Shown: positions 42,127 to 56,950, numbered from the stretch's first letter. The stretch is DNA of 64,000 bases from Pectobacterium sp. A5351 (GCF_028335745.1 NZ_CP116477.1:4278001-4342000); one strand, 5' to 3'. Made by a program: numbers and translations. The notes: a model not told the origin generated them from the sequence alone.

Positions 42127-42750
42127 TTACTTCTTGGTAATGAGGAATTTCACTACGTCAGCGTACTGTTTTACATATCCATCCATTGAACTGGTATCAA
42201 GACCATCATTCTTGATCATATATTTACCGTTAACGAACATGGCTGGAACGCCGCGTAATTGTAAATCTGCAGCCGCTTTTTCCTGCTGGGCAACCAGAGA
42301 TTTCACAACAAAGCTATTCAGAGCACCATCAAACTCTTCCGCACTCACGCCAGCTTTAACAAAGACTTCACGAATATCTTCAGGCTTTTGTACGGTCTGT
42401 GTTTTCTGAACGGCATCAAACATCAGCGGGGTAATTTTATCTTCTACGCCCAGCGCCATGGCCACAGCCCAGGCCTGAGTCAGATTTTTACCTAATGGGC
42501 CCAGGAAGCCCACGTGATAACGTGTCATCTTCGTCCCTTCTGGCAGTGCTTTTTTTACTGCATCTGGAACATGGTAAACCTGTTCAAATTGATAGCAGTG
42601 CGGGCAATAGAACGAGAAGAACTCGAGAACCTGAGGTTCTTGCGTCGCAGGTTTATCTAACTCTACATATTGTTTGCCGTCAGAAAACTCTGCGGCAGAA
42701 GCACTAAATGCCAGAACGACGCCAATCAGCGCAAGCCATAATCTTTTCAT
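42127..42750 (-). CDS. dsbA: Periplasmic thiol:disulfide oxidase DsbA
   Basis: DsbA introduces disulfide bonds into proteins entering the periplasm and is re-oxidised by DsbB. In soft-rot bacteria it is needed for secreted pectate lyases and cellulases. The 207 residues include a signal peptide ([19 protein letters not shown]), the active site CPHC at 49-52 in [12 protein letters not shown], and the cis-proline loop [10 protein letters not shown] near 168. I chose the ATG at 42750, with GGAGAGAG upstream, over one 18 bases earlier. It follows srkA directly, as in E. coli. Confidence 0.97.
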   Translation of the reverse strand: MKRLWLALIGVVLAFSASAAEFSDGKQYVELDKPATQEPQVLEFFSFYCPHCYQFEQVYHVPDAVKKALPEGTKMTRYHVGFLGPLGKNLTQAWAVAMALGVEDKITPLMFDAVQKTQTVQKPEDIREVFVKAGVSAEEFDGALNSFVVKSLVAQQEKAAADLQLRGVPAMFVNGKYMIKNDGLDTSSMDGYVKQYADVVKFLITKK

Positions 42751-42774
42751 AAATTTCACTCTCTCCATTTAATT

Positions 42775-43761
42775 TCAGTACATTGGCATTAGCTGCAGAG
42801 GAGGTTCCTGTAACAGCTGAGTTTGCCCAATAAATATTGCCGTTTGCTTCAACCAAAAATCAGCATCCGTCATCCAGGGGAAATTTTTCGGAAAAGCAGG
42901 GTCTTCCCAGCGACGAGCCACCCAAGCTAAATAATAAATCTGCCGCATCGCACGAAGCGGCTCAATCAGTGCGAGCTCTTTCTCCTGAAATTCCGCAAAT
43001 TCGCTATAGGCTTCTAACAAGATATCCAGTTGAATACGTTGTTCACGACGGTCACCGTGCAACAACATCCATAAATCCTGTATTGCCGGGCCATTGCGGG
43101 CATCATCCAAATCTACAAATAGCGGGCCATCTCGCCACAGAATATTTCCTGGGTGACAATCTCCATGCAGACGCAGTGGTCGCCAGTCGTTATGCCAATA
43201 ATTTCCAACTGTATCAATCAGTTGACGGGTCGCTTGTAAAAAATCATGTCGATGTATTTTCGGTATTAGCGGACATGTCTCCAACAGCCGATAAGGTTCA
43301 TGCAGATATTCATTTACCCCCATCGTTGGACGTTCGGTAAATAACGATTTCTGCCCCGTCTGATGAATCCTTCCGAGAAAACGGCCGACCCACTCTAGCT
43401 GGTCTTCATTATCCATTTCATACTGCCGACCACCTACGCTAGGGAATACGGCAAAATGGAATCCTTCGTAGACGTTCAGAGTCTGACCATTAAGCAAAAT
43501 GGGCGCGACAATAGGGACTTCATCTTCTGCCAACTGCTGGGCAAAAATATGCTCTTCCTGAATCTGCGCCGCGCTCCACCGTTCCGGGCGATAAAATTTC
43601 ACCACGAAGCGTTTACGATCTTCATCCGCAAACTGATACACCCGATTTTCATAGCTGTTTAACGCCGTCAGGCCAGAATCAACACGCAGCCCAACATCCA
43701 GCAAGGCATCCACGATCAGAGCAGGGAACAGCGTCTGGAAATTAAATACCGAACTATTCAT
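42775..43761 (-). CDS. srkA: Stress response kinase A
   Basis: SrkA (YihE/RdoA) is a Ser/Thr protein kinase of the APH-like fold that counters stress-induced cell death downstream of Cpx. The 328 residues equal E. coli SrkA. Key segments are the lysine region RRFVVKFYRPERW near 51-62, the catalytic loop LRLHGDCHPGNILW near 197-210 and the metal-binding LFVDLDDARNGP near 214-225. I chose the ATG at 43761 (MNSSVFNFQTL). It forms an operon with dsbA, 24 bases downstream, as in E. coli. Confidence 0.95.
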   Translation of the reverse strand: MNSSVFNFQTLFPALIVDALLDVGLRVDSGLTALNSYENRVYQFADEDRKRFVVKFYRPERWSAAQIQEEHIFAQQLAEDEVPIVAPILLNGQTLNVYEGFHFAVFPSVGGRQYEMDNEDQLEWVGRFLGRIHQTGQKSLFTERPTMGVNEYLHEPYRLLETCPLIPKIHRHDFLQATRQLIDTVGNYWHNDWRPLRLHGDCHPGNILWRDGPLFVDLDDARNGPAIQDLWMLLHGDRREQRIQLDILLEAYSEFAEFQEKELALIEPLRAMRQIYYLAWVARRWEDPAFPKNFPWMTDADFWLKQTAIFIGQTQLLQEPPLQLMPMY

Positions 43762-43839
43762 CACAGCCACAACGGGTCAGAGACAACATAAAAGATACGC
43801 GTGCAATAGTTAGCATCATGAACGTGTTATTCCTTTCCA

Positions 43840-44109
43840 CTAGTCTTTAATTACTCCCCGGGCACGAAGCAAAGCGGTCTTGAAGTCCTCTTCATAGTCT
43901 TTCTTCAAACCGGGAATGACTTGTTCTTTATCTGCATCACGCATTTTTAGATGGTAAATAAGGATATCATCAGTCAGTTCATTTAACTGCCCCTCGAACC
44001 CCGCCTCCTGTGCAAGGTTTTGTAAAAATTGCACCAGATTTAAATCGGGTTCTTTTTGCCAGGCTGGGTGCAGTAGTTCAATCAGCTCATTAACGCGATG
44101 ACATTTCAT
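43840..44109 (-). CDS. yihD: DUF1040 family protein YihD
   Basis: This 89-residue cytoplasmic protein is nearly identical to E. coli YihD (89 residues), including [28 protein letters not shown] and [19 protein letters not shown]. Its function is not established. A clear AAGGAG-like site (AAGGAGAAAAAA) precedes the ATG. It lies 78 bases upstream of srkA on the same strand and diverges from mobA, as in other enterobacteria. Confidence 0.95.
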   Translation of the reverse strand: MKCHRVNELIELLHPAWQKEPDLNLVQFLQNLAQEAGFEGQLNELTDDILIYHLKMRDADKEQVIPGLKKDYEEDFKTALLRARGVIKD

Positions 44110-44322
44110 TTTTTTCTCCTTAAAAACGATTTGTACTCAATAAATTTCAATATGCAGGAAGCCGCTTGAGCGATATTGAGCATATAGTGATAAAAATAAC
44201 AGCCTTGCGCACATGAGGAAAGAACTTGGTCTTCTGCGAAAGTTTTCAGAGAATAGTACAGGGTTTATCCCTCAGAAACGTTCAGAACAGAGGAAAGTGG
44301 GTATAGATAATTGGGAAGTAAA

Positions 44323-44901
44323 ATGATTACAGGGGTTATTCTCGCAGGCGGACGGGCAACGCGTATGGGCGGACACGATAAGGGTCTGGTAGCACTAAAC
44401 GGTGAGCCGCTATATCTACACGTTCTCTCTCGGCTTAAAGCGCAGGTCGATGAGGTTATTATCAGTGCCAACCGCAATCAGGCTGTGTATGCGCAAAGTG
44501 GATGCCGCATTATTAGCGATACTGATACGAGTTTTTTAGGCCCGCTGGCGGGCATTCTAAGTGGATTACATGCCGCCACGTCCGAGTGGGTGGTGTTCGT
44601 CCCCTGCGATGTCCCTGCTTTCCCCCTCGATCTGGTACATCGCTTGTGGCAAAAACGGGGGGAAGAGAATGCGGCTTATGCCACTGACGGAGAGCGTCCA
44701 CATCCCACATTACTCTTAATTAATAAAAATCTTATTGAACCACTAGAGACCTATCTACATCTCGGAAATCGTAAGTTGATGCTATTTATGGAACAGGTTG
44801 GAGCAAAAGCCATTTCATTTAACGATCAGCCTGAGGCGTTTCACAATCTGAACTCACCTGAAGATTTATCTAATTGGGAGGATCAACGCAGTGGATTCTA
44901 A
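44323..44901 (+). CDS. mobA: Molybdenum cofactor guanylyltransferase
   Basis: MobA transfers GMP from GTP to molybdopterin, forming the MGD cofactor needed by DMSO-reductase-type enzymes such as nitrate reductase and formate dehydrogenase. The 192 residues carry the nucleotidyltransferase loop GVILAGGRATRMGGHDKGLV (3-22) and the metal/GTP segment VPCDVPAFP near 92. I chose the ATG at 44323 with GGGAAG upstream. Its end overlaps mobB by 11 bases, which indicates coupled translation. Confidence 0.94.
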   Translation: MITGVILAGGRATRMGGHDKGLVALNGEPLYLHVLSRLKAQVDEVIISANRNQAVYAQSGCRIISDTDTSFLGPLAGILSGLHAATSEWVVFVPCDVPAFPLDLVHRLWQKRGEENAAYATDGERPHPTLLLINKNLIEPLETYLHLGNRKLMLFMEQVGAKAISFNDQPEAFHNLNSPEDLSNWEDQRSGF

Positions 44902-45412
44902 TCATCCCCCTTTACTAACTATCGCCGCTTATAGCGGTACAGGTAAGACAACGTTACTTAAACACGTCATTCCTCTGCTGATTAATCATGGAGTTAGAGT
45001 CGGGTTAATTAAGCATACGCACCACCAAATGGACATTGATACACCAGGCAAAGACAGCTATGAATTGCGTAAAGCTGGCGCAGCACAAACCATCGTTGCC
45101 AGCAATCAAAGGTGGGCATTAATGACGGAGACCCCAGAGCAGGAAGAGCCAAATATTTACGATCTGGTAGAGAAAATGGATGCCTCGACTCTCGACCTGG
45201 TGCTGGTTGAGGGCTTTAAACACGAGAAGATTGCTAAAATAGCCCTATTTCGCCAATCGTTAGGCAGAGAATTAAGTGATTTGATCGATGAATATGTTAT
45301 CGCTATTGCGGCAGATACCGAGATACGCACCATACTTCCGGTGCTTGATATCAATCAGCCTGAGCAAGTTGCTGATTTTATTCACCAATGGCTTAAAAAT
45401 AACCGTCTGTAG
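44891..45412 (+). CDS. mobB: Molybdopterin-guanine dinucleotide biosynthesis adaptor MobB
   Basis: MobB is a GTP-binding P-loop protein that assists MobA in cofactor delivery but is not essential in E. coli. The 173 residues have the Walker A motif AYSGTGKTTLLKHVIP (12-27), KHTHHQMDIDTPGKDSYELRKAGA near 40-63 and a Walker B region VLVEGFKHE near 103. The start is the GTG at 44891 inside the mobA end. Confidence 0.94.
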   Translation: MDSNHPPLLTIAAYSGTGKTTLLKHVIPLLINHGVRVGLIKHTHHQMDIDTPGKDSYELRKAGAAQTIVASNQRWALMTETPEQEEPNIYDLVEKMDASTLDLVLVEGFKHEKIAKIALFRQSLGRELSDLIDEYVIAIAADTEIRTILPVLDINQPEQVADFIHQWLKNNRL

Positions 45413-45528
45413 TTCGGAGTAGGTCGCCGTTTACATTATCATTGGCTGATAGCGTCGATCTTCCACCACGGGATAGAGATTCATGATGGGTCTTCCTGAC
45501 GGTGTTGCCTTCCCCAACACGCACACAG

Positions 45529-45560
45529 CAAAAAGCCCCTGTCTTTCGACAGGGGCCTTC
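45529..45560 (-). terminator. Terminator of the rrn operon
   Basis: GCCCCTGTC (45535-45543) pairs with GACAGGGGC (45548-45556). On the minus strand the loop is GAAA and TTTTTT follows. It lies directly after 5S rRNA. Confidence 0.92.
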
Positions 45561-45569
45561 CACTATTTG

Positions 45570-45689
45570 ATGCCTGGCAGTTCCCTACTCTCACATGGGG
45601 AAGCCCCACACTACCATCGGCGCTACGGCGTTTCACTTCTGAGTTCGGCATGGGGTCAGGTGGGACCACCGCGCTATCGCCGCCAGGCA
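45570..45689 (-). rRNA. rrf: 5S ribosomal RNA
   Basis: The 120-base minus-strand sequence starts TGCCTGGCGGC and ends CTGCCAGGCAT, with the conserved CCGAACTCAGAAGTGAAACG segment. It is the last gene of the rrn operon, and no tRNA follows it before the terminator. Confidence 0.97.
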
Positions 45690-45825
45690 AATTCTGTTTC
45701 ATTCCAACCGTTGTACTTCACTCACTTTCGTGTGTTTGTGTACAACCATCAGAACCAATCTTCGAACAAGCTAAATATCAAAACACTTCTCTATGAGTCA
45801 ACCACAAAACACCTTCGGTGTTGTA

Positions 45826-48731
<2,906 letters not shown>

Positions 48732-48867
48732 TCACAACCCGAAGGTGTCTTGAAGACACATTCGCGCTGCGATTATTTGAGAGACTCATTGACAGACTGA
48801 TTCATCACAACTCACCCGAAGGCAGTCATGCATGTTCAGCTGTCATGTTTCAATTTTCAGCTTGTTC

Positions 48868-48888
48868 CAGATTGTTAAAGAGCAATAT
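48868..48888 (-). promoter_or_regulatory. Spacer boxA antitermination element
   Basis: The minus strand reads TGCTCTTTAACAAT between tRNA-Glu and 23S. This is the rrn boxA, which recruits NusB/NusE to keep RNA polymerase from terminating. Confidence 0.85.
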
Positions 48889-48982
48889 CTTAAACCCTGA
48901 CTATTACTAATCAGTTTTAAGATATGAGGTAAGTAGTTGACTTACTGAAGACCCCCGCTTTCACCGGAATGGTCGGATGCGC

Positions 48983-49058
48983 TGGCGTCCCCTAGGGGAT
49001 TCGAACCCCTGTTACCGCCGTGAAAGGGCGGTGTCCTAGGCCTCTAGACGAAGGGGAC
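48983..49058 (-). tRNA. gltU: tRNA-Glu (anticodon TTC)
   Basis: A 76-base cloverleaf with encoded CCA lies in the 16S-23S spacer. The acceptor arm is GTCCCCT/AGGGGAC, the anticodon loop is CTTTCAC, giving TTC, and the T arm contains GGTTCGAATCC. E. coli rrnB, rrnC, rrnE and rrnG have the same spacer tRNA. The gltU symbol follows the E. coli rrnC position and is by analogy only. Confidence 0.96.
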
Positions 49059-49144
49059 ACGACACCGTACTTTGTTGACGCTTTTGCTCATTATTTTCAT
49101 CAGACAATCTGTGTGAGCACTTCACTCAACGCACATCTTCTTGG

Positions 49145-50686
<1,542 letters not shown>

Positions 50687-50832
50687 AAGATTTGTTTGAT
50701 TTGCTGAACTCGTCAGCGATGCTCAAAGAATTAAAACTGTTTATTCGTAATGAATTTACTGTTGTTCACTCTTCAAGACTTTTTATATCGTTAAGATACG
50801 GTCTTGTGAGTGCCCACACAGATTGTCTGATT

Positions 50833-50849
50833 AAATTGTTAAAGAGCGG
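50833..50849 (-). promoter_or_regulatory. Leader boxA of the rrn operon
   Basis: The minus strand reads GCTCTTTAACAAT in the leader, about 150 bases before 16S. It is the antitermination signal for the operon. Confidence 0.85.
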
Positions 50850-50879
50850 TGCCACAATCTCTCGTGGCGCGGGTCGCAT

Positions 50880-50907
50880 ATACTATGCTAATCCGCTTTA
50901 AAGTCAA
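50880..50907 (-). promoter_or_regulatory. rrn promoter P2
   Basis: On the minus strand TTGACT (50902-50907) and TAGTAT (50880-50885) are 16 bases apart. The following GCGACCCGCGCC is a GC-rich discriminator. Confidence 0.8.
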
Positions 50908-50986
50908 GTCATTGCTGACTGCTTTATGAAATCTTTTTCCTGTCATCACAACTGCGTTTGCGCTGTTGCCGTGTCAGTGGAGGCGC

Positions 50987-51014
50987 ATTATAGGGACTTC
51001 TCGCCGCCTGACAA
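50987..51014 (-). promoter_or_regulatory. rrn promoter P1
   Basis: On the minus strand TTGTCA (51009-51014) and TATAAT (50987-50992) are 16 bases apart, followed by GCGCCTCC. An A/T-rich stretch (AATTTTTTT) directly upstream is a plausible UP element. This is the growth-rate-controlled P1, about 110 bases upstream of P2. Confidence 0.85.
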
Positions 51015-51114
51015 GCGCTAAATGCAAAAAAATTATCGAGTGGGGATTTTTTCAGCAAAGCGCATTAAAAGACGCCGTTATGCCGGATTTTTCGCCGCTA
51101 ATTGGGAGAAAATC

Positions 51115-52110
51115 TCACCGTACAGACTGACGCACCATTAATTCCGGCGTCAGCACCAATACATTCGGTTCGGTATTGGGATGCTCCAGACGATACAAGA
51201 GTGTATCAACCGCCAGTTCGCCAAGTTCATCTTTGGGTTGATGAACCGTTGTAAGAGGTGGGGACATATAGCGAGCCAGTTCAATATCATCGTAACCCAC
51301 AACCGCCATGTCTTGAGGAATCGAAAGCCCTGCCTGATAAAGCGCATGGTACACACCAACAGCCATCGCATCATTACTGGTGAACACGGCTTCTGGCTTA
51401 TCTTCCAGCGCTAATAACTGCTGCATAGCGCGATAACCCGTTTCAAATTCAAAATCGCCGAAAATTTCATAATCAGCGGGAACGGGTAGACCAGCGAGCT
51501 GCATCGCCTGCCGATAACCTTCTAGTCGGTTATAGGCTGTCGTTTTATCTTTCGGCCCCGCAATGCAGGCTATCTTTTTATAACCGCGCGAGATGAGGTA
51601 ATTCGTTGCGATCTCGCCACCGAGCAGAGAATTATCTTTAATGACATCTATGACGCCTTCAAAGGGTGCCCAATCCATCATGACCATAGGAATAGAAGGA
51701 TAACGGCTCATCATTTCGGGCAAAGGGCGATGGCTTTCGGTGCACATCAGCAATACGCCATCGACCCGCTTTTGCAGCAGCGTTTCAAGACTATGGCTCA
51801 TTCTGTCGCGATCGCCTTCGGTGTTGCACAGAATCAGGCTATAGCCACGCTCATAGCAACAACGCTCAACACCACGTACCACTTCAGCATAAAACGGGTT
51901 ATTACTGGCTGTGAGCAACATGCCGATGGTGCGGGTCTGGTTTATCTTCAGACTTCTGGCCAGCGCCGACGGCGCATAGTTGAGATCCTCAACGGCCTTC
52001 ATCACTTTTTCGCGAATGGCATCACTGACAAAGCGATTGTTATTAATGACGTGAGATACGGTAGAAGTAGAAACGCCCGCAAGACGGGCGACATCTTTCA
52101 TGGTGGCCAA
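51115..52110 (-). CDS. rbsR: Ribose operon repressor RbsR
   Basis: RbsR is a LacI-family repressor that releases the rbs operators when ribose is bound. The 331 residues begin with the helix-turn-helix [20 protein letters not shown], and a hinge helix (SALARSLK) lies near 52-59. The sugar-binding domain follows. It is the last gene of rbsDACBKR, overlapping nothing and only 3 bases after rbsK. The two perfect palindromes before rbsD are its likely targets. Confidence 0.96.
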   Translation of the reverse strand: MATMKDVARLAGVSTSTVSHVINNNRFVSDAIREKVMKAVEDLNYAPSALARSLKINQTRTIGMLLTASNNPFYAEVVRGVERCCYERGYSLILCNTEGDRDRMSHSLETLLQKRVDGVLLMCTESHRPLPEMMSRYPSIPMVMMDWAPFEGVIDVIKDNSLLGGEIATNYLISRGYKKIACIAGPKDKTTAYNRLEGYRQAMQLAGLPVPADYEIFGDFEFETGYRAMQQLLALEDKPEAVFTSNDAMAVGVYHALYQAGLSIPQDMAVVGYDDIELARYMSPPLTTVHQPKDELGELAVDTLLYRLEHPNTEPNVLVLTPELMVRQSVR

Positions 52111-52113
52111 AGA

Positions 52114-53040
52114 TCACCCCTGGGTTTGCAAAAATGCGTCGATCTCTTCACGCCATGGGACAGAGGGCTGAGCACCTCGGCGAGTCACCGCTATCGCCGC
52201 TGCCGCATGGGCAAATTTTACTGCGGAGGACATCGGTTTATTTTCCAGCAACGCGGTAACGAGCGCGCCATTGAACGTATCCCCTGCGGCGATAGTATCC
52301 ACGGCTTTTACACGATACCCCGGAATACGCTGCCCCTGACCATTTTCACTTAGCCATACACCACGACTACCCAATGTGATGAGAACCGTTTCAATGCCTT
52401 TATCGTGCAGAACCTGTGCTGCGCGAGCCGCATCTTCTTCCGTCTCAACAGTCATTCCCGTCAGGAACTGCGCTTCGGTTTCATTCGGCGTGATCATATC
52501 GACCAGCGACAATAACTCATCAGGCAATTCACGCGCAGGAGCGGGGTTAAGAATCACTTTCGTCTGGTGTTCATGCGCCAGTTTGGCTGCCGCGATGACC
52601 GTTTCCAGAGGCGACTCAAGCTGCATAAGCAACGCCGAGGCATCAATGATGTGCTGCTGATGACGACGGAGATAATCAGGCGTCACGGCCGCATTCGCGC
52701 CGGCGTTAATCGCGATCATGTTCTCAGCGTCGGCGTTAACAAAAATCAGCGCAACGCCAGTTGTTTCCCCGGAGATAGCCTCAACGGAGGAAACATCAAT
52801 ATTGTCTTTGGATAGCTGCTGGCAAATACGGGCACCAATATCATCGTCTCCGACGCAGGCAATAAAGGCGATATCTGCACCGCTTCGGCCAGCGGCAACG
52901 GCCTGATTGGCACCTTTCCCACCGAAAGCAACGCTATATTGCTCACCGATCACCGTTTCACCCGGGCGGGGAAATTGCTCAAGATTGAGAATATGGTCAG
53001 CATTAATACTGCCCAGCACCACCAGCTTACCCGTTTTCAT
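52114..53040 (-). CDS. rbsK: Ribokinase
   Basis: RbsK phosphorylates ribose to ribose-5-phosphate for the pentose phosphate pathway and nucleotide synthesis. The 308-residue PfkB-family protein has the N-terminal VLGSINADHI, the GGKGANQAVAAGRSG signature near 41-55 and the catalytic-aspartate motif DTIAAGDTFNGALVTALLE near 249-267. I chose the ATG at 53040 (MKTGKLVVLGS), as upstream residues do not fit. A stem-loop separates it from rbsB. Confidence 0.96.
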   Translation of the reverse strand: MKTGKLVVLGSINADHILNLEQFPRPGETVIGEQYSVAFGGKGANQAVAAGRSGADIAFIACVGDDDIGARICQQLSKDNIDVSSVEAISGETTGVALIFVNADAENMIAINAGANAAVTPDYLRRHQQHIIDASALLMQLESPLETVIAAAKLAHEHQTKVILNPAPARELPDELLSLVDMITPNETEAQFLTGMTVETEEDAARAAQVLHDKGIETVLITLGSRGVWLSENGQGQRIPGYRVKAVDTIAAGDTFNGALVTALLENKPMSSAVKFAHAAAAIAVTRRGAQPSVPWREEIDAFLQTQG

Positions 53041-53070
53041 TATGTCGAATCCCGCTACTACGTTAATAAT

Positions 53071-53093
53071 GCGCCACCACAAACGGGTGGCGC
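53071..53093 (-). other. Stem-loop between rbsB and rbsK
   Basis: GCGCCACC (53071-53078) pairs with GGTGGCGC (53086-53093). There is no T-run, so it is more likely to protect the abundant rbsB message from 3' degradation than to terminate. Such a hairpin would set binding protein above kinase. Confidence 0.6.
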
Positions 53094-53114
53094 GAGCCCT
53101 GCTTTATTCTTTAA

Positions 53115-54002
53115 TTATTTTGCTACCAGCTTCAGGTCAACCGGAATGATGGCCTGCGTTTTTTCGCCTTTCAGCACTTTCGCCGCCGTCTCGATGCCGA
53201 TCACACCGATCTGATCGGGACGCTGAGCAACAGTCGCAGCCAGCTTGCCTGACTCAACGGCCTTCACGCCATCCTGCGTACCGTCAAAACCGACGACCAG
53301 AATATCAGTCTTACCTGCGGTTTGCAGCGCACGCAGTGCGCCCAATGCCATTTCATCGTTCTGAGCAAATACCGCCTGAACGTCAGGGTGCGCGGTCAGC
53401 AGGTTCTGCATCACGTTCAGCCCTTTAGTACGATCGAAGTCGGCCGGTTGGCTGGCCAGCATCGCGAATTTATTTTTCTCAGCAGATTTCATGAAGCCTG
53501 CACCACGCTCGCGCGCGGCAGACGTTCCGGCGATCCCTTCCAACTGAATCACTTTAGCGCCTTCACCCAGTTTCTTGGCAATGAAGTCACCAGCAACTTT
53601 ACCACCGAAGGCGTTATCAGAAGCGACGTGGCTTACAACTTCACCACTGCTGGCAACGCGGTCCAGTGTAATAACAGGGATCTTGGCCTGATTGGCCATT
53701 TTGATCGCATTACCGACCGCATCAGAATCGGTCGGGTTGATCAGCAGAACTTTGGTTCCACGCACCGTCAAGTCCTGAACGTTAGCCAGTTCTTTTGCGG
53801 GGTTATTCTGGGAATCCAGCACAATCAGCTCGTAACCCAGTTTGTCAGCTTCTTTCTGCGCACCCTCTTTCATTGAAACAAAGAACGGGTTATTCAGCGT
53901 AGAAACCACCAGAGCAACCGTATCTTTGGCCAAGGCATTAGCACTGACAGTCGCGCTCAGCGCAACAGCGGAAACCAGAGTAGCCAGCTTTTTCATATTC
54001 AT
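53115..54002 (-). CDS. rbsB: Ribose ABC transporter periplasmic binding protein
   Basis: RbsB binds ribose in the periplasm and hands it to RbsCA; in E. coli it also signals to the chemoreceptor Trg. The 295 residues have a signal peptide ([25 protein letters not shown]) and the type I binding-protein fold. Conserved segments are [20 protein letters not shown] (near 29-48) and [17 protein letters not shown] (near 215-231). Its length matches E. coli RbsB (296). Confidence 0.97.
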   Translation of the reverse strand: MNMKKLATLVSAVALSATVSANALAKDTVALVVSTLNNPFFVSMKEGAQKEADKLGYELIVLDSQNNPAKELANVQDLTVRGTKVLLINPTDSDAVGNAIKMANQAKIPVITLDRVASSGEVVSHVASDNAFGGKVAGDFIAKKLGEGAKVIQLEGIAGTSAARERGAGFMKSAEKNKFAMLASQPADFDRTKGLNVMQNLLTAHPDVQAVFAQNDEMALGALRALQTAGKTDILVVGFDGTQDGVKAVESGKLAATVAQRPDQIGVIGIETAAKVLKGEKTQAIIPVDLKLVAK

Positions 54003-54027
54003 AACTCAATTCCTGTGTGAATGAAGG

Positions 54028-54996
54028 TTATTTACTGCTTTTGTTATCTACCAGAACCGCCAGCAAGATGACGACTGCTTTAACGATCATTTGGTAGTAA
54101 GAAGAAACACCTAATAAATTCAGTCCGTTGTTGAGGAAACCAAGGATAAGTGCGCCGATCAGCGTGCCAACGATACGCCCTTTTCCTCCAGCCAGACTGG
54201 TGCCACCCAATACTACAGCCGCGATGGCATCCAGTTCATACCCTGTCCCCGCCGTAGGCTGTGCAGAGGACAAACGTGCGACTTCGATAATTCCCGCCAG
54301 GGCAGACAGCAGCCCACACAGGGAATAGACAATAATCTTGATTTTATCAACGCTGATACCGGACAAACGAGTAGCAGACTCATTGCCGCCCAGCGCATAG
54401 ATATAGCGTCCCAACCGCGTATGGTGCAGCATGTACCAGGCCGCTGCGAACACGATAGCCATGATCCAGATTGGCGTCGGAATCCCCAGCGGACGGCCGA
54501 TACCGAACCAGCCAAACGCATCCGCCACGTCGGAAAAGCCGGTATTAATCGGGCTGCCGTTGGTATAGACCATCGTCACACCGCGCAGCAGCAACATCAT
54601 GACCAGCGTAGCGATAAACGCCTGCACTTTACCTTTGGAGACAATGACGCCGGTGCCCGCACCAATCAGCGCCCCCAGCGCCAGCGCGCCAAACACGGCC
54701 ACCAGCGCATTGACTTCCAGCCCGACGATGGAAGCTGCAACAGCCCCTGTCAGCGCCAGCAGCGACCCCACTGACAAATCGATCCCCGAGGTCAAAATAA
54801 CCAGCGTCATGCCGACGGCCATAATGGCGTTCACTGACGTCTGCTGAAGAATATTGAACAGGTTGTTCAGGGTGAAAAAGTTAGGGCTCATGGCGGAAAC
54901 AATCGCAATAAGGATCAGGAGCGCGATCAGTGATTTCTGCTCCAGTAACCACTCTTTGCTGAACCAGCGTTTTGCCGCGATAGATTGAGAACTCAT
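54028..54996 (-). CDS. rbsC: Ribose ABC transporter permease
   Basis: RbsC is the inner-membrane channel of the ribose importer. The 322 residues are strongly hydrophobic, with about ten segments, and match E. coli RbsC (321) closely, including SPNFFTLNNLFNILQQTSVN and LDAIAAVVLGGTSLAGGKG (the loop that contacts RbsA). I chose the ATG at 54996 (MSSQSIAAKRWF), using the AGGAG inside the rbsA end; an in-frame start in rbsA at 55035 is less likely. Confidence 0.96.
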   Translation of the reverse strand: MSSQSIAAKRWFSKEWLLEQKSLIALLILIAIVSAMSPNFFTLNNLFNILQQTSVNAIMAVGMTLVILTSGIDLSVGSLLALTGAVAASIVGLEVNALVAVFGALALGALIGAGTGVIVSKGKVQAFIATLVMMLLLRGVTMVYTNGSPINTGFSDVADAFGWFGIGRPLGIPTPIWIMAIVFAAAWYMLHHTRLGRYIYALGGNESATRLSGISVDKIKIIVYSLCGLLSALAGIIEVARLSSAQPTAGTGYELDAIAAVVLGGTSLAGGKGRIVGTLIGALILGFLNNGLNLLGVSSYYQMIVKAVVILLAVLVDNKSSK

Positions 54997-55003
54997 GTCT
55001 GAC

Positions 55004-56509
55004 TTACTCCTGCTTTGCGCCGTATTGCTTACCAACGGCCGCAGCCATCAGTACTTCCTGGGTTGCTTGCTCAATCGGGAAATCACCGCTCAAGCGCCCT
55101 TCATGCATCACAATGATGCGATCGCTCATTCCCAAGACTTCGGGCATTTCGGATGACACCAAGATGATACTCAGCCCTTCTTCTTTGAATTGATTGATTA
55201 ACTGATAAATTTCTTTCTTCGCCCCGACATCGACACCACGCGTCGGTTCATCGAGGATCAGAACATTCGGACGCGTCATCAAACCGCGGGCTATCGCCAC
55301 TTTCTGCTGATTACCGCCGGAAAGCAGGCCGATAGGCTGCTCCATTGATGGCGTTTTAACGTTGAACAGACGAATAAAGTCGGCAACCGTCAATTGCTCT
55401 TCGGCATGTTTCAGACGACCGCCCGCATGGCTGAAATAGCGCAGTGCGGTTAACGACATGTTTTCTTTTACCGACATGCCCAACACCAAGCCATCACGCT
55501 TACGGTCTTCCGAGATGTAAACAATGCCGTTCGCCAAACCATCCTGCGGTTTTCGGGTTACCACGTCGCGGCCATCAAGCGTCACATTGCCGCCGGTACG
55601 CGGCAGTGCGCCGTAAAGAATCTTCATCAACTCGGTACGACCCGCGCCCATCAGCCCTGCAACACCCAGGATTTCACCTTTCCGCACCGTAAAGCTGACG
55701 CTATCGACGCCCGGCCCGGACAGGTTTTGCACCTTAAGGCGGACCTCTCCTGGCACTTTACTCGAACGTGGGTACTGATCTTCCAGCTTGCGGCCCACCA
55801 TCATTTCAATCAGCGTATCTTCCTGTAAATCACTAACCGGACGCTCGCCGATAAACTGACCATCGCGGAACACAGTAATGTCATCGCAAATTTCAAAGAT
55901 TTCTTTCAGACGGTGGGAAATATAGACAATGCCGCATCCTTGAGATTGCAGCTCTTTGATCACGCTGAATAGCGAAGCGGTTTCGGTATCCGTCAGGGCA
56001 TCGGTAGGTTCATCCATGATGATGACTTTCGATTCAAAGCTCAGCACCTTGGCAATTTCCACCATTTGCTGATCGCCAATCGATAAATCCCCGACCATAC
56101 GACGGCTATCGTAGCGCAGATTAAGGCGCTTCAGCAGCTTGTCGGCTTCCGCATACATCTTATTCCAGTCGAGACGGCCGAAACGGTTGGTAAATTCACG
56201 CCCGAGAAAGATATTCTCGGCAATCGTAAGCTGGGGAATCAGGTTAAGTTCCTGATGGATGATACCGATACCTGCTTCCTGGGACGCTTTTGGCCCGTTG
56301 AAATCCACCTCCTGCCCCAGAAAATGGATGCTACCCGCATCTTTACGGTAGATCCCGGTCAGGACTTTCATCATGGTGGACTTGCCCGCACCGTTCTCGC
56401 CCACCAGCGCCATCACTTTCCCCGGATAGACGTTGAGCGCCGCACCGGACAGCGCTTTAACGCCGGGAAAAGATTTCGTGATGCCTTGCAGTTGCAGTAA
56501 AGGTTGCAT
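55004..56509 (-). CDS. rbsA: Ribose ABC transporter ATP-binding protein
   Basis: RbsA drives ribose import by ATP hydrolysis. The 501 residues contain two fused ABC domains. The first has Walker [10 protein letters not shown] (near 37-45), signature [13 protein letters not shown] (near 143) and Walker [12 protein letters not shown] (near 162). The second has a divergent P-loop (GLMGAGRTE near 285) with signature [15 protein letters not shown] and [13 protein letters not shown], as is normal for sugar importers of this class. It starts 7 bases after rbsD. Confidence 0.97.
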   Translation of the reverse strand: MQPLLQLQGITKSFPGVKALSGAALNVYPGKVMALVGENGAGKSTMMKVLTGIYRKDAGSIHFLGQEVDFNGPKASQEAGIGIIHQELNLIPQLTIAENIFLGREFTNRFGRLDWNKMYAEADKLLKRLNLRYDSRRMVGDLSIGDQQMVEIAKVLSFESKVIIMDEPTDALTDTETASLFSVIKELQSQGCGIVYISHRLKEIFEICDDITVFRDGQFIGERPVSDLQEDTLIEMMVGRKLEDQYPRSSKVPGEVRLKVQNLSGPGVDSVSFTVRKGEILGVAGLMGAGRTELMKILYGALPRTGGNVTLDGRDVVTRKPQDGLANGIVYISEDRKRDGLVLGMSVKENMSLTALRYFSHAGGRLKHAEEQLTVADFIRLFNVKTPSMEQPIGLLSGGNQQKVAIARGLMTRPNVLILDEPTRGVDVGAKKEIYQLINQFKEEGLSIILVSSEMPEVLGMSDRIIVMHEGRLSGDFPIEQATQEVLMAAAVGKQYGAKQE

Positions 56510-56516
56510 GGATGCC

Positions 56517-56936
56517 TCAGAACGTTACGCCAGCACACAGGATGACATTGGCATACGGAGAGCACTCTCCGCTGCGAATGATGGCCCGGCTTTTGCCGCT
56601 TTGGGTTTTAAATTCTTCATGGCTAACATAGTGCAATGCAATTGAGTTTCCCTGGTGTTGTTCAAGTTGCTTCAATTGATCAAGTAATGCGTCATGGACT
56701 GCGGGGTTCTTTTCAATAATCTCTTCCGCCAGAATAGCGGCCTCGACCTGCATTTCACTGGTGACCACACTCACCACCTGCAAAAACGTCGGCACGTTAT
56801 GTGTTAACGCCAGATCGATACGCGTCGTCGTTTCAGGAATCGGCAAACCCGCATCACCAATAACCAGGCTATCGGTATGGCCCAGTCGAGCAATCACGGA
56901 AGAAATATCTGAATTCAATAATGCTGCTTTTTTCAT
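56517..56936 (-). CDS. rbsD: D-ribose pyranase
   Basis: RbsD interconverts the pyranose and furanose forms of ribose so that RbsK receives the furanose. The 139 residues match E. coli RbsD, with the active-site region [17 protein letters not shown] near 18-34 (catalytic histidine H20) and the C-terminal [14 protein letters not shown]. It is the first gene of the operon, 15 bases before the first operator on its promoter side. Confidence 0.96.
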   Translation of the reverse strand: MKKAALLNSDISSVIARLGHTDSLVIGDAGLPIPETTTRIDLALTHNVPTFLQVVSVVTSEMQVEAAILAEEIIEKNPAVHDALLDQLKQLEQHQGNSIALHYVSHEEFKTQSGKSRAIIRSGECSPYANVILCAGVTF

Positions 56937-56950
56937 CTTATCACCCCACC

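Noticed and set aside
44137..44215. Possible decayed ERIC between yihD and mobA
   Set aside because: TAAATTTC...GCAGGAAG resembles the ERIC left arm, but the core and right end cannot be recognised.
44213..44326. 37-codon ORF ending in an ATGA overlap with the mobA start
   Set aside because: The overlap is attractive, but there is no ribosome binding site and the peptide is unremarkable. Kept only as a possible leader.
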